From positions 434,001-498,000 of the forward strand of contig NZ_FOWZ01000002.1 in assembly GCF_900115585.1 (NCBI RefSeq): 64,000 bases of DNA. Direction: 5' to 3'. Shown here piece after piece: positions 46,358 through 55,107 of the stretch (position 1 is its first letter; every line of letters begins with the position of its first letter). The notes below the pieces were generated by a model. It was not told the DNA's origin. It saw nothing but the letters and a program-made list of their open reading frames with translations, and made no database searches. Source of the stretch: Qipengyuania nanhaisediminis (GTDB lineage Bacteria > Pseudomonadota > Alphaproteobacteria > Sphingomonadales > Sphingomonadaceae). The position numbers and the translations under genes were made by a program.

Positions 46358-46753
46358 TCAGCCGACGGCAGTCGCTTCGATTTCGATCATGAGAGCCGGA
46401 TCGTAGAGTTCTTTCACCCCAAGCAGGGTGCTGCAAACCTGCGCTCCGGCTCCGACATGCCACTTCACGATGTGTTCGGCCTTTTCCATGAATTGCGGCA
46501 CATCGGTCGTATAGAAGTTCAGCCGGACAAGGTTCGTCGCGTCCATGCCTGCGGACTTCAACGCGTCAAGCAGATTGCCCCACGCTGCCTCGTATTGAGC
46601 GACGAGATCACCGGGATGCATGGCGTTGCCGTCCGGATCGGAAGCCGTCTGGCCGGATAGGTAGAGCGTTCGCTCCCCACCCTTCACTTCGACTGCGTGG
46701 TTCACACCGAAATGCGTCAGCCATTCGGTGGGATTGTGAGTTGTCCGGTCCAT
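46358..46753 (-). CDS. Rid (YjgF/UK114) family protein lacking the RidA arginine
   Basis: 131 residues. Rid-fold features: LYLSGQTASDPDG, the AQYEAAWGNLLDALKSAGM helix, LVRLNFYTTD and a closing ALMIEIEATAV. In true RidA an arginine in R-x-x-V-x-V-x-x-LP deaminates reactive imines; here that stretch reads CSTLLGVKELYDP with no Arg, so imine deaminase activity of the RidA type is doubtful and a Rid2-7 subgroup is more likely. A perfect GGAGG lies six bases before the ATG. Just downstream of rimK on the same strand. Confidence 0.87.
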   Translation of the reverse strand: MDRTTHNPTEWLTHFGVNHAVEVKGGERTLYLSGQTASDPDGNAMHPGDLVAQYEAAWGNLLDALKSAGMDATNLVRLNFYTTDVPQFMEKAEHIVKWHVGAGAQVCSTLLGVKELYDPALMIEIEATAVG

Positions 46754-46775
46754 CGAACCTCCTGCTGGATTTGCG

Positions 46776-47681
46776 CTAACCCTTACCCTTCGTCTTCGTC
46801 TTCCCGACCTTTGCGTTGGCCGCCATGTAATCGATGATCATCCCGGCGATGTCCTTGCCCGTGGCATTCTCGATGCCTTCGAGGCCGGGCGAGGAGTTCA
46901 CCTCCATGATGACCGGACCATGATTGCTGCGCAGCATATCCACGCCGCAGACATTGAGACCCATACGCTTTGCCGCGCTCACCGCTGTCGAGCGTTCGGC
47001 AGGCGTGATCTTGATCAGCTCTGCACTGCCGCCACGGTGGAGGTTGCTGCGGAAGTCGTCCGCTGCGCCGGTGCGTTTCATCGCGGCGACGACCTTGCCG
47101 CCGACCACCAGCGCGCGAATGTCGGTGCCGCCTGCTTCCTTGATGAATTCCTGGACGAGGATGTTCACATTGGCCCCGCGGAAGGCCTCGATCACCGACT
47201 TGGCCGAAGACATGGTTTCGGCAAGCACGACGCCAATGCCCTGTGTGCCCTCCAGCAGCTTGATGACCACCGGCGGGCCCTTCACCGCCTTGATGATCTC
47301 CTCGGCCTGCTTGGGATCATTGGCATAGGCCGTCAGCGGCAGGCCGAGGCCGTGCTTGGCGAGGATTTGCATGGAGCGCAGCTTGTCGCGGCTGCGGCCG
47401 ATGGCGACGCTTTCGTTGAGCGGCCAGCATCCGCGCATCTCGAACTGGCGCAGGATTGCGAGACCGTAGTTCGTGATCGAGGCGCCGATACGCGGGATGA
47501 CCGCATCATAGCCGACACAGGCCTCGCCATTGTAATACACCTCGGGCCGGTGGCTCGCGATGTGCACCGTGCAACGCGTCGTGTTGAGGATATCGAGTTC
47601 GTGTCCGCGCTCTTCCGCCGCCTGCTTGAGGCGCTTGTGCGAATAGAGATTGGGATTGCGCGCAAGCATGGCGATTTTCAT
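46776..47681 (-). CDS. rimK: RimK-type ATP-grasp alpha-L-glutamate ligase
   Basis: 301 residues. Begins [19 protein letters not shown], then the [11 protein letters not shown] strand, ATP-grasp loops ([18 protein letters not shown]) and metal ligands in [15 protein letters not shown]. RimK adds glutamates to the C-terminus of ribosomal protein S6 and, in Pseudomonas, its output is tuned by RimA/RimB and c-di-GMP. Its ATG shares an ATGA overlap with the rimB stop. Notably this S6 ends in Asn, not Glu. The last residues are Lys/Gly-rich. Confidence 0.92.
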   Translation of the reverse strand: MKIAMLARNPNLYSHKRLKQAAEERGHELDILNTTRCTVHIASHRPEVYYNGEACVGYDAVIPRIGASITNYGLAILRQFEMRGCWPLNESVAIGRSRDKLRSMQILAKHGLGLPLTAYANDPKQAEEIIKAVKGPPVVIKLLEGTQGIGVVLAETMSSAKSVIEAFRGANVNILVQEFIKEAGGTDIRALVVGGKVVAAMKRTGAADDFRSNLHRGGSAELIKITPAERSTAVSAAKRMGLNVCGVDMLRSNHGPVIMEVNSSPGLEGIENATGKDIAGMIIDYMAANAKVGKTKTKGKG

Positions 47682-48139
47682 GGTTTGTGGCCTTTCTTGA
47701 CCTTCATTTCAGGCGTCTGGAGCCAGGAATACCCTGAATCCACGACAAATCTACGACGTAGGGACGAGCGACCGATCAGCATCGGGAACTTCATGTCCGA
47801 CCGGTCGGCCAGGCTGATTTCCGCACGAAATTTAACGTCGCCGATCTTCAGCGGCGTCTTGATGACATAGCGATACTGGGTTTCGCCATTGGAACTGGTG
47901 ATCCCGCGGATGTCGACGTGAACGGCCTCGCATATCTGGCGCACATGGGGCTTTTCGAAGTCGACGGCAAAACGGACGTATTTCTCGCCATCACGTTCGA
48001 ACTCGTCGAGCACCACGCCGTGCAAGGAGGACGTGCGCGCTCCGGTATCGATCTTCGCGGGAATACCCCGCAGACCAAGCTCAGGCAGGTGTACCAGCTC
48101 CCGCCACCCCACTACGGGCAAAACCTTAATATCACTCAT
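47678..48139 (-). CDS. rimB: RimB/ATP-dependent zinc protease-family protein (retropepsin-like)
   Basis: 153 residues. One Asp-Thr-Gly motif ([13 protein letters not shown], about 30-42) marks a retropepsin-like fold. The [20 protein letters not shown] and [15 protein letters not shown] segments match the family usually found next to rimK and called RimB or ATP-dependent zinc protease. It is thought to trim or modulate RimK products. Overlaps rimK (ATGA) and the propeller gene stop (ATGA). Symbol is by homology and neighbourhood. Confidence 0.85.
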   Translation of the reverse strand: MSDIKVLPVVGWRELVHLPELGLRGIPAKIDTGARTSSLHGVVLDEFERDGEKYVRFAVDFEKPHVRQICEAVHVDIRGITSSNGETQYRYVIKTPLKIGDVKFRAEISLADRSDMKFPMLIGRSSLRRRFVVDSGYSWLQTPEMKVKKGHKP

Positions 48140-49145
48140 TCAATTATCGCCAGTCCGTCTCCACCTCCTTCACCCGGTAGGCGGCGCAAGACCTCTCCGC
48201 TAGCGAAATCGACTTCCGCGATCGTGTCCGAACGTGTCTCAGCGGCGTAAATCCGTTCCCCGTCGGGGGACCACAGGATCGTGACCTGAAAGCGGGTCTG
48301 CGCTTCTTCGGGACTGGACACCGCGATATTGCGCACGACTTCTCCGATCGCAGTATCGATCACCGACAGACCGCCATCGGCGAGGTCGCTGGTCACCGCG
48401 AAGTCTCCTTGCGGACGGACCGCGATACGCAGCGGGAAGCGTCCGGTGTCGATCTCATTGCGGATCGCGAGGGACATGGGATCAAGCGCGAAGGCCTTGT
48501 TCGAGCCGCGTGCGGAGACCCACAGCGTCTCGCCATCGGGGCTTAGCGCAATGCCTTCTGGTTCCTCGCCCACTTCGACCGAAAGCGGGGCGCGGCGGGT
48601 CTTCAAATCGACCATCGTGACTGTTTTCGAGCCGAGATCGGTCGTCCAGGCGTGACGCGCATCGGGCGAGACGCAACCATGTGGCTGCCTTCCTTCCCTG
48701 TCGAATATTCGAACGTCTCGTGCTCGCCCATCGGGGAGCGGATCCAGAAGACTGACTGGCGCCCCTCGGCGGTTGCGTAAAGATCGCCGTTCGGGTGCCA
48801 CACGATCCCGTGCGGACGGGCGTTTTCACCAAGCTCCACCGACTTCAAGCGGCCGAGGTCGCTGGTGCGAAAAATGTCGAGACTGGTTCCGCCATAGCAC
48901 GCGAGTGCCACGTATTTGCCGTCGGGTGACGTCGCCAGTTCGTGCGGGTTGGCGCAGCTGTCCACCCGCGCAACCTCGGTCCCGCTGGCAAGGTCGATCT
49001 TGGCCAGCGTGTTGCCGAACTTGCCCGCCACGAACAGCGCGCCATCTGCAGGACTGTCAGATACGGCACGCGGCCCGTCCTCCGCCACCGGCGCGCATGA
49101 CGCGAGCAGGATGGAGAGGAGAGCCGCGATCCGCATTCTTACCAT
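48136..49145 (-). pseudogene. YVTN-type beta-propeller lipoprotein, frameshifted
   Basis: One propeller gene split over two frames. The N-terminal part (from ATG 49145 or 49136) has a lipobox LLASC and blades such as LFVAGKFGNTLAKIDL, HELATSPDGKYVALA and RPHGIVWHPNGDLYA, then runs out of homology after STGKEGSHMVA. The C-terminal part (CVSPDARHAWTTDLG, EPEGIALSPDGETLWVSARG) is read in the next frame and ends at 48136. Adding one G near 48671-48674 would restore EGSHMVAVSPDARHAWTT. This is either a real disabling mutation or a sequencing error. YVTN propellers bind or scaffold in the periplasm; the role here is unknown. Confidence 0.8.
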
Positions 49146-51001
49146 CCCTGCGGCTTGCCCTGGTTCTGCTCTTCCAGCCACGCCATCAGCGGGGCGAAAT
49201 ACTCGACCATTGCCTTGCCGGACATCTGCCGCTCGCCGGTGAAGGCTTCCAGAGCATCGGGCCACGGCTTGCTCGCGCCCATTTCCAGCATGGCGTTGAG
49301 GTTCTTGCCCACTTCCTCATTGCCGTAGAACGAGCAGCGGTGAAGCGGCCCTTCCCAGCCTGCCTGGTCGCACGCAGCCTTGTAGAACTGGAACTGCAGT
49401 ATCCGCGCGAGGAAGTAGCGCGTGTACGGCACGTTACCCGGGATGTGGTACTTCGCGCCCGCGTCGAACTTCGTCTCGTCACGCGCAACGGGTGGCGTTA
49501 TGCCCTGGTATTCGAGCCGCAGGTCGTTCCAGCCGGCATTGAGGCCTTCGGCGGGGATCGACCCGTCGAACAGGCCCCAGCGATAGCGGTCGACCATCAG
49601 GCCGAACGGCAGGAAGGCCACCTTGTCCATCGCTTCGCGCAGCAGCAGGCCGATATCCTTGTCCGCGCTCGGCACGTCTGCACGATCGAGCATGTCGATC
49701 TGCACCAGGTATTCCGGCGTGATGGACAAGGCGATCATGTCGCCGATCGCTTCGTGGAAGCCGTCGTTCGCGCCGTTGAGATGCAGGTAATCCTGCTGGT
49801 TGTAGGCGCGCTGGTAGTAGTTGTGACCAAGCTCGTGGTGGATGACCTTGAAGTCGTCCGCATTGCGCTTGATGCACATCTTGATGCGCAGGTCGTCGAC
49901 ATTGTCCACGTCCCAGGCGCTGGCGTGGCAGACAACTTCGCGGTCGCGCGGCTTGGTGAACTGGCTGCGCTCCCAGAAGGTTTCCGGGAGCGGTTCGAAG
50001 CCGAGCGAGGAGAAGAACTGTTCGCCCACGCGGACCATCTGGACCTCGTCCACGCCGTCTTCTTCGATGAGCTCGGTAAGGTCATAGCCGATGTCGCCGG
50101 CGCCCTCGGGAGCGACGAGCGGGTAGATATTGCCCCATTCCTGCGCCCACATATTGCCAAGCAGATCGGCGCGAATGGGTCCGGTCGCGGGCTGCACAGC
50201 GTCGCCATACTTCTCGTTGAGCTTGGAGCGGACATAGGTGTGCAGCGCCATGTAGAGCGGCTTCACTTCCTGCCACATCCGTTCCGTCTCGGCGGCGAAC
50301 TGGTTGGGGTCCATGTCGTAATTGGAGCGCCACATTGCGCCCAGGTCGTTGAAGCCAAGCTCCTTCGAACCCTCGTTCGCAATGCCGATCATGCGCAGGT
50401 AGTCGCTGCGCATCGGCGCGCCGACATTGTCGTGCCAGCTGGCCCACATTTCCGCGAGTTCTTCGGGAGTGCGTTCCAGATTGCCCATCTCGGCTTCGAT
50501 ATCGGAGCCGTTGATCTCCTCGCCGTTCAGCGTGCCCTTGCCCTTGCCATAGGCGGAACCAAGACGCGTCGCGATGTCGGACAGCTCGGTTGCGGCGCCA
50601 TCACGGACCGGAGCGGGCATGACGATGCCGTTGCGCAGGATATCGAGCTTGCGAGCCACTTCGGCATCGAGGCCGGCAACGCGTGCATATTCAGCCGCCT
50701 TGTTCGCATAGGCGACCGATTTCTGGGTCGCTTCGGCCCCGTATTTCGCAGCGAGCATATCGCTGTCGTGAACGATATATGTCGAGTTGAGCCAGGCAAC
50801 GCGCGCGTATTCGACGCCGAAATCGAAGAGGTCCTTCTCGACCATGTCGACCCATGCAGCCGCCCCTGTCGGCGTCATCGGGTAAGGATCGGCATCTTCC
50901 ACCGGCGCGATCGGTGCGGAAGGCATCGGCTCCGCATTTGCGGTGGTGCAGGCAGCAAGCGAAATGGCGAGCGCGGACAGCGCTACGGGTGCGAATTTCA
51001 T
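49139..51001 (-). CDS. M2 family metallopeptidase (ACE-like peptidyl-dipeptidase), lipoprotein
   Basis: 620 residues from ATG 51001, with lipobox LAAC (Cys18). Zinc motif HHELGHNYYQ and the downstream Glu in GANDGFHEAIGD identify family M2, homologous to angiotensin-converting enzyme, which removes C-terminal dipeptides. The substrate-pocket His (KYHIPGNVPYTRYF) and chloride-type Arg (LARILQFQF) are present. It probably digests peptides in the periplasm. The propeller gene begins at its stop with a seven-base overlap. Confidence 0.93.
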   Translation of the reverse strand: MKFAPVALSALAISLAACTTANAEPMPSAPIAPVEDADPYPMTPTGAAAWVDMVEKDLFDFGVEYARVAWLNSTYIVHDSDMLAAKYGAEATQKSVAYANKAAEYARVAGLDAEVARKLDILRNGIVMPAPVRDGAATELSDIATRLGSAYGKGKGTLNGEEINGSDIEAEMGNLERTPEELAEMWASWHDNVGAPMRSDYLRMIGIANEGSKELGFNDLGAMWRSNYDMDPNQFAAETERMWQEVKPLYMALHTYVRSKLNEKYGDAVQPATGPIRADLLGNMWAQEWGNIYPLVAPEGAGDIGYDLTELIEEDGVDEVQMVRVGEQFFSSLGFEPLPETFWERSQFTKPRDREVVCHASAWDVDNVDDLRIKMCIKRNADDFKVIHHELGHNYYQRAYNQQDYLHLNGANDGFHEAIGDMIALSITPEYLVQIDMLDRADVPSADKDIGLLLREAMDKVAFLPFGLMVDRYRWGLFDGSIPAEGLNAGWNDLRLEYQGITPPVARDETKFDAGAKYHIPGNVPYTRYFLARILQFQFYKAACDQAGWEGPLHRCSFYGNEEVGKNLNAMLEMGASKPWPDALEAFTGERQMSGKAMVEYFAPLMAWLEEQNQGKPQGW

Positions 51002-51068
51002 GTGTATCCTCTCGAACAGGGTAATCCGGTTTCGTATGTCACCGGATTGCACCTGTCTGGAGGCTTTA

Positions 51069-51578
51069 TCAACCCGCTCGATTTCTCATTCGACGAACGA
51101 CAAGCAAGGCCAATATGCCGAGGAAGCTCACGCCAAACGCGGCCATCTTGATAGGCTGCATTGTTGCGGCGAGGCGAGCGAGCCCGTCATCCCCTTGCAT
51201 GGAAGTCAGTTGGATGAACTGTGCGATCGTCTCAGCGTAATCGGTGATGAGGAAAATCCCGCCCATTGCACTTACGACCAGGCCCGCAGTGGGAAATGTA
51301 CGGCGCATGGCGATGCCGCCCAAGGTCGCACCGATGCCGTAGAGCCCGATGAAGAGGAAATCGCCGATCATCCCCCATCGTGCATGGCCAAGCAGGCCTG
51401 CTTCGCTCCACGCCTGCTGGATGCGGTTGACTTCGGCTGCACTACCCGCAGCCTGGTGATCGAATATGCCGCCGGGAACCTCGGGGATGGCCAAGGGCCC
51501 GTGCGGGATACGCAACAGGGCAAACACCAGCAGGCCCAGGAGCCAGATGATCCACCAGTAACGGACAAGCAAATTCAC
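51069..51578 (-). CDS. Hypothetical four-helix membrane protein
   Basis: 169 residues. Hydrophobic segments at about 5-24, 68-88, 94-112 and 143-162; a periplasmic loop rich in Ala/Glu/Gln at 35-65. Begins MNLLVRYWWIIWLLGLLVFALLR-like, cytosolic end RRMRNRAG. GTG start at 51578 overlaps the alpha/beta hydrolase stop (GTGA), so it belongs to the run 53420 to 51069. I do not recognise the family. Confidence 0.7.
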   Translation of the reverse strand: MNLLVRYWWIIWLLGLLVFALLRIPHGPLAIPEVPGGIFDHQAAGSAAEVNRIQQAWSEAGLLGHARWGMIGDFLFIGLYGIGATLGGIAMRRTFPTAGLVVSAMGGIFLITDYAETIAQFIQLTSMQGDDGLARLAATMQPIKMAAFGVSFLGILALLVVRRMRNRAG

Positions 51579-52330
51579 GCGGTCCGATCCAGCCAGTCGG
51601 CCATGGCCAGTCCGAGATCGGGCTTGGTAACGCTCCCCATGTGTGTGCCCGGGACTTCGGCATATTCGGCGTTCGGCAAGAGTTCGGCCAGCGCTTCTGC
51701 AGAGCCGTTATCGCGGTCTTCGTCACCGCAAACGACCAGCGTCGGCATGGAGACATTGTCCAGCATCGCGAGATCGAGATCCGGCATCGTGTCGAGCAAG
51801 AGCCGCGCCGCGGTGCGATTGACGCCTTGCGACTTCAGGAACTGCATCGAGAAGTAGGCGGGGTCACCGCGCTCGATCGTGTCGAATTCATCGATCACGC
51901 GCTTGAAGAATGCGCTGCGCTTGCCCCATTCGCCAAGACCCGCCGTGCCCATGCCTCCCACGATCAGCCGCTCTGGCGAGAGGATTCCATGCGCCACGCC
52001 ATGCAGCGATGTCCGCGCCCCCAGAGAAAATCCGCCGAGGTCATAGTCCTCGAGCCCTAGATGATCGACAAGCGCCGCCACATCGCGCACGAGGACGTTT
52101 AGCGGGTACTTCTCCGGCTCCTCTGGAGCGTCGCTGTCACCATGGACCCGAAAATCGAGCATGATGACCTCGTACCCACGCGAGGCGATCTCCTCGGCAT
52201 GCCCGAACTTGATCCAGTTCATCTGCGCGCTTGAAAACAGGCCATGGAGCAAGACCAGCGGTTTGCCCTCGCCGACACGGTGAATGGCCAGCCGGGTACC
52301 GTCGAAGCTTTCGAAATGTTCGGCGCTCAT
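51575..52330 (-). CDS. Alpha/beta hydrolase
   Basis: 251 residues from ATG 52330. Oxyanion region LVLLHGLFSS (25-34), nucleophile Ser102 in GGFSLGA, catalytic Asp in VVCGDEDRDN and His in PGTHMGSV. An esterase/lipase-type enzyme; the substrate is not readable. Overlaps the GFA-family gene stop (ATGA) and the membrane protein start (GTGA), so these form one translationally coupled run. Confidence 0.88.
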   Translation of the reverse strand: MSAEHFESFDGTRLAIHRVGEGKPLVLLHGLFSSAQMNWIKFGHAEEIASRGYEVIMLDFRVHGDSDAPEEPEKYPLNVLVRDVAALVDHLGLEDYDLGGFSLGARTSLHGVAHGILSPERLIVGGMGTAGLGEWGKRSAFFKRVIDEFDTIERGDPAYFSMQFLKSQGVNRTAARLLLDTMPDLDLAMLDNVSMPTLVVCGDEDRDNGSAEALAELLPNAEYAEVPGTHMGSVTKPDLGLAMADWLDRTA

Positions 52331-52776
52331 GCCAGCCCCACCAGCGAGACCCATTCTTCCGTAGAGGACGGCTGCGTTTCCATCGTCTTGCTATCCTTCG
52401 GGATCAAGATCCACGGTTGCTTGCTCTTCACCCAGACATGTGCCGCGGGGACGATGTCGCTGCTGACGTCCAGTGTTCCGCACCGCAAGCTGGCGAAGCC
52501 CGCCCGGCGGTCGTTTACCGCGTAGATCCTAGCCTTGCAGGTCCCACATCCATAAATCGTAGATTTCGCGCCGGAAGGCTGCGTATATTCCGCAGTATCG
52601 AGCGCACCTTCGACCTGGATATCTTTCTCCGCGAACAGCATGTGTTCCGAAAACGCCGTGCCGGTCCGCTTCTGGCAGTCGGTGCAATGGCAGGCATATG
52701 GCGCGAGCCGCATGCCTTCCTTGAGCACATAGCGCACCGAGCCGCACAAGCACCCGCCGGTCAATTCTCCCTTCAC
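52327..52776 (-). CDS. GFA (glutathione-dependent formaldehyde-activating-like) family zinc protein
   Basis: 149 residues from GTG 52776; ATG 52809 is open but would overlap the upstream gene by 37 bases, while GTG gives the same GTGA overlap used by its neighbours. Zinc motifs GGCLCGSVRY, CHCTDCQKRTG and YGCGTCKARIY are all intact. Named after a formaldehyde-glutathione enzyme, but most members have no proven activity. Confidence 0.87.
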   Translation of the reverse strand: MKGELTGGCLCGSVRYVLKEGMRLAPYACHCTDCQKRTGTAFSEHMLFAEKDIQVEGALDTAEYTQPSGAKSTIYGCGTCKARIYAVNDRRAGFASLRCGTLDVSSDIVPAAHVWVKSKQPWILIPKDSKTMETQPSSTEEWVSLVGLA

Positions 52777-53420
52777 CGCTTTTCCAATCCCTTCTGCTCC
52801 ATCCGCCATTTGACCATCTCGATACGGTCCTGCCCGAAGAAAGGCTCTCCGTCGAAGACAAGCGTGGGGACGCCCCAGTGGCCGGCGGCTTCGAGCGCTT
52901 CCTGGTTGGTGGCAATCTCGGCGTCGAGCGTCTCTGCATCGCCCTGCACCTCGGCGATGATTTCCTCGACCCCCAGCCCGGCCGCCTCCAGCGCGCGGTC
53001 GAGGTGTCCGCCTTCGTGCCAGTTCTCCTGCCCGCCCCAGATCATCCGGCCCGCTTCGGCTGCGAAAACCAGCCCGGCACCGCGTCGGGCGGCGGCCTGC
53101 CCCATGCGCGTCACGCGGCGAATATAGGGCTGGTCGTCGGCGATCTGCCGCGTCGCCATGTCCTGGATGATGGGATCGGGCCGCGGCGCGCCGAAGGGAA
53201 TTTCGTGGAATTGAGCCACGCGGATCATGTCCCGCATGGTGTAGCCGAGCCAGTTCGGGTGGTTCCGTTCGAAGAAATCTGGCTGCCGGATCGCAAGCGG
53301 GTAGACGGGCCTCAGAGCGATCTTGAGATCGAACTCTTCGGTCATCCCTCGATAGCGACCGACCGAAAGATAGCTGTAGGGCGAACGAAAGCTGAAATAG
53401 AGCTCTGCGGTAAGGGTCAT
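52773..53420 (-). CDS. 2-hydroxychromene-2-carboxylate isomerase / DsbA-family protein
   Basis: 215 residues. FSFRSPYSYLS at 9-19 carries Ser where thiol oxidoreductases have Cys, as in the GST-kappa-like HCCA isomerases of naphthalene degradation. The later WGVPTLVFDGEPFFGQDR segment is diagnostic. Without other aromatic-degradation genes nearby, the physiological substrate is uncertain. First gene of a run of four coupled genes ending at 51069. Confidence 0.85.
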   Translation of the reverse strand: MTLTAELYFSFRSPYSYLSVGRYRGMTEEFDLKIALRPVYPLAIRQPDFFERNHPNWLGYTMRDMIRVAQFHEIPFGAPRPDPIIQDMATRQIADDQPYIRRVTRMGQAAARRGAGLVFAAEAGRMIWGGQENWHEGGHLDRALEAAGLGVEEIIAEVQGDAETLDAEIATNQEALEAAGHWGVPTLVFDGEPFFGQDRIEMVKWRMEQKGLEKR

Positions 53421-53445
53421 GCCTGCCTTATACAGACGCGCAGCC

Positions 53446-54000
53446 TCAGCGGAAGAAGCAGCTCAATCCGGCCTGTAGGGCCGTTATCGTCCCGTCCTCC
53501 GCGAACCCCCTGATCGTGCCGAAATCACCGGTCGTATATTCGAATTCGCCGGGTAACGTGCTGTCGATCTCGCGCACCTGGCGTTCTGATTTCAGCGCTT
53601 CAAGTGTCGCGCCTGTCCGGATGCCATCCGACGTGACGACGCCGTCGCCCCCACGCACGAACCATCCCGCAAAGCGATCATCCTGGTAAGCGATTTGGAG
53701 CGGGCCGTAGGAGGTGAAATCCATAGCGCCTGCACCGCATTCTTCCTGACGCGATTGTTCGCCAGCCTCGCCCCAGGCACTTTCAGCCATGGCGTCGACC
53801 TCCGCACGAGGCGAGCCGAACCGCATGACCATAGCACCCTTGTCGCTTGCCGCGGCCAATCCGTTGGCATTGACGATGATGCGCGCTTCCTCGAACCGGT
53901 CGACCACCTGCGTCGGTGCGGGTTCGGGGGCAGGCTCGTCACTGCAAGCCGCAAGGCCAATAGCGATCGGCAGCGCCGCAAGAGAAACCGCTCTGATCAT
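53446..54000 (-). CDS. Hypothetical lipoprotein
   Basis: 184 residues from ATG 54000. Signal peptide with lipobox LAAC (Cys19) followed by a Pro/Glu linker. The mature part has GLAAASDKGAMVMRFGSP, DFTSYGPLQIAYQDDRFAGW and GTIRGFAEDGTITALQAG, and Cys residues near 90 and at the C-terminal LSCFFR. ATGA overlap with the asd stop. The pattern of short strands and GW turns suggests a small beta fold; no family recognised. Confidence 0.7.
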   Translation of the reverse strand: MIRAVSLAALPIAIGLAACSDEPAPEPAPTQVVDRFEEARIIVNANGLAAASDKGAMVMRFGSPRAEVDAMAESAWGEAGEQSRQEECGAGAMDFTSYGPLQIAYQDDRFAGWFVRGGDGVVTSDGIRTGATLEALKSERQVREIDSTLPGEFEYTTGDFGTIRGFAEDGTITALQAGLSCFFR

Positions 54001-55022
54001 CCCTTCTTCAGGACCTCGCGACCCAGCAGTTCGGCGATCTGTACTGCGTTGAGCGCCGCACCCTTGCGAAGGTTGTCGGATACGCACCACAAGACAAGGC
54101 CGTTCTCGACCGTGGCGTCTTCGCGCACGCGGCTGATGTATGTCGCGCTGTCGCCGGCCGCTTCGACAGGTGTGGTGTAGCCGCCATCTTCGCGCTTATC
54201 GACGAGCATGCATCCCGGTGCTTCGCGCAGGATGTCCTGCGCCTGTTCTGCCGAAAGCTCGTTCTCGAATTCGATGTTCACCGCTTCGGAATGCCCGACG
54301 AAGACCGGCACGCGCACGCAGGTCGCCGACAGCTTGATCTTCGGGTCGAGGATCTTCTTGGTTTCGACCACCATCTTCCATTCTTCCTTGGTCGATCCAT
54401 CGTCCAGGAAGACATCGATGTGCGGGATCACGTTGAAGGCGATCTGCTTGGTGAACTTCACCGGCTCGACAGAGTCCCCGACGAAGATATTGCGGCTCTG
54501 TTCGAACAGCTCATCCATGCCCGCCTTGCCCGCGCCGGAAACCGACTGGTAGGTGGAAACCACGACGCGCTTGATCGTCGCTGCGTCGTGCAAAGGCTTG
54601 AGTGCGACAACCAGCTGCGCGGTCGAGCAGTTGGGGTTCGCTATGATGTTCTTCTTGGAATAGTCGTGGATCGCTTCCGGGTTCACTTCCGGCACGATCA
54701 GCGGCACGTCCGGGTCCATCCGGTAAAGCGAGCTGTTGTCGATCACCACGCAACCCGCTGCAGCGGCTTTGGGCGCATATTCTTTCGCAGGACCGCTACC
54801 GGCGGCGAACAGGGCAATGTCCCAGCCCGCCCAGTCGAAATGCTCGATATTCTTGCACTTGAGCATCTTGCCGGTGTCGCCGAATTCGACCTCGGTGCCG
54901 TGCGAACGGCTGGAGGCAACGGCCGCCACCTCGTCGCAGGGGAACCCGCGCTCGGCCAGCACCATCATCATTTCGCGTCCGACATTCCCGGTCGCGCCGA
55001 CTACGGCAACACGATAGCCCAA
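53997..55022 (-). CDS. asd: Aspartate-semialdehyde dehydrogenase
   Basis: 341 residues. Makes aspartate semialdehyde from aspartyl phosphate with NADPH, the branch to lysine/diaminopimelate, methionine and threonine. NADP loop VGATGNVGREM (8-18), catalytic Cys132 in NPNCSTAQ, and the SVSGAGKAGMDEL segment. It starts with TTG at 55022: GGAG lies seven bases upstream and no ATG fits the Rossmann start. Translationally coupled to the downstream lipoprotein. Confidence 0.95.
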   Translation of the reverse strand: MGYRVAVVGATGNVGREMMMVLAERGFPCDEVAAVASSRSHGTEVEFGDTGKMLKCKNIEHFDWAGWDIALFAAGSGPAKEYAPKAAAAGCVVIDNSSLYRMDPDVPLIVPEVNPEAIHDYSKKNIIANPNCSTAQLVVALKPLHDAATIKRVVVSTYQSVSGAGKAGMDELFEQSRNIFVGDSVEPVKFTKQIAFNVIPHIDVFLDDGSTKEEWKMVVETKKILDPKIKLSATCVRVPVFVGHSEAVNIEFENELSAEQAQDILREAPGCMLVDKREDGGYTTPVEAAGDSATYISRVREDATVENGLVLWCVSDNLRKGAALNAVQIAELLGREVLKKG

Positions 55023-55107
55023 ATCACTTCTCCAAAATCAATCTGCCGCCGAGATAGCGATTGCCGCCGCGCCCGCAAGCGCACATTCGATTGCGGGCGG
55101 TAAAGCG

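Noticed and set aside
48773..51151. 792-residue open frame on the plus strand
   Set aside because: Antisense to the M2 peptidase and propeller gene, which have clear motifs; long shadow frames are expected at high GC.
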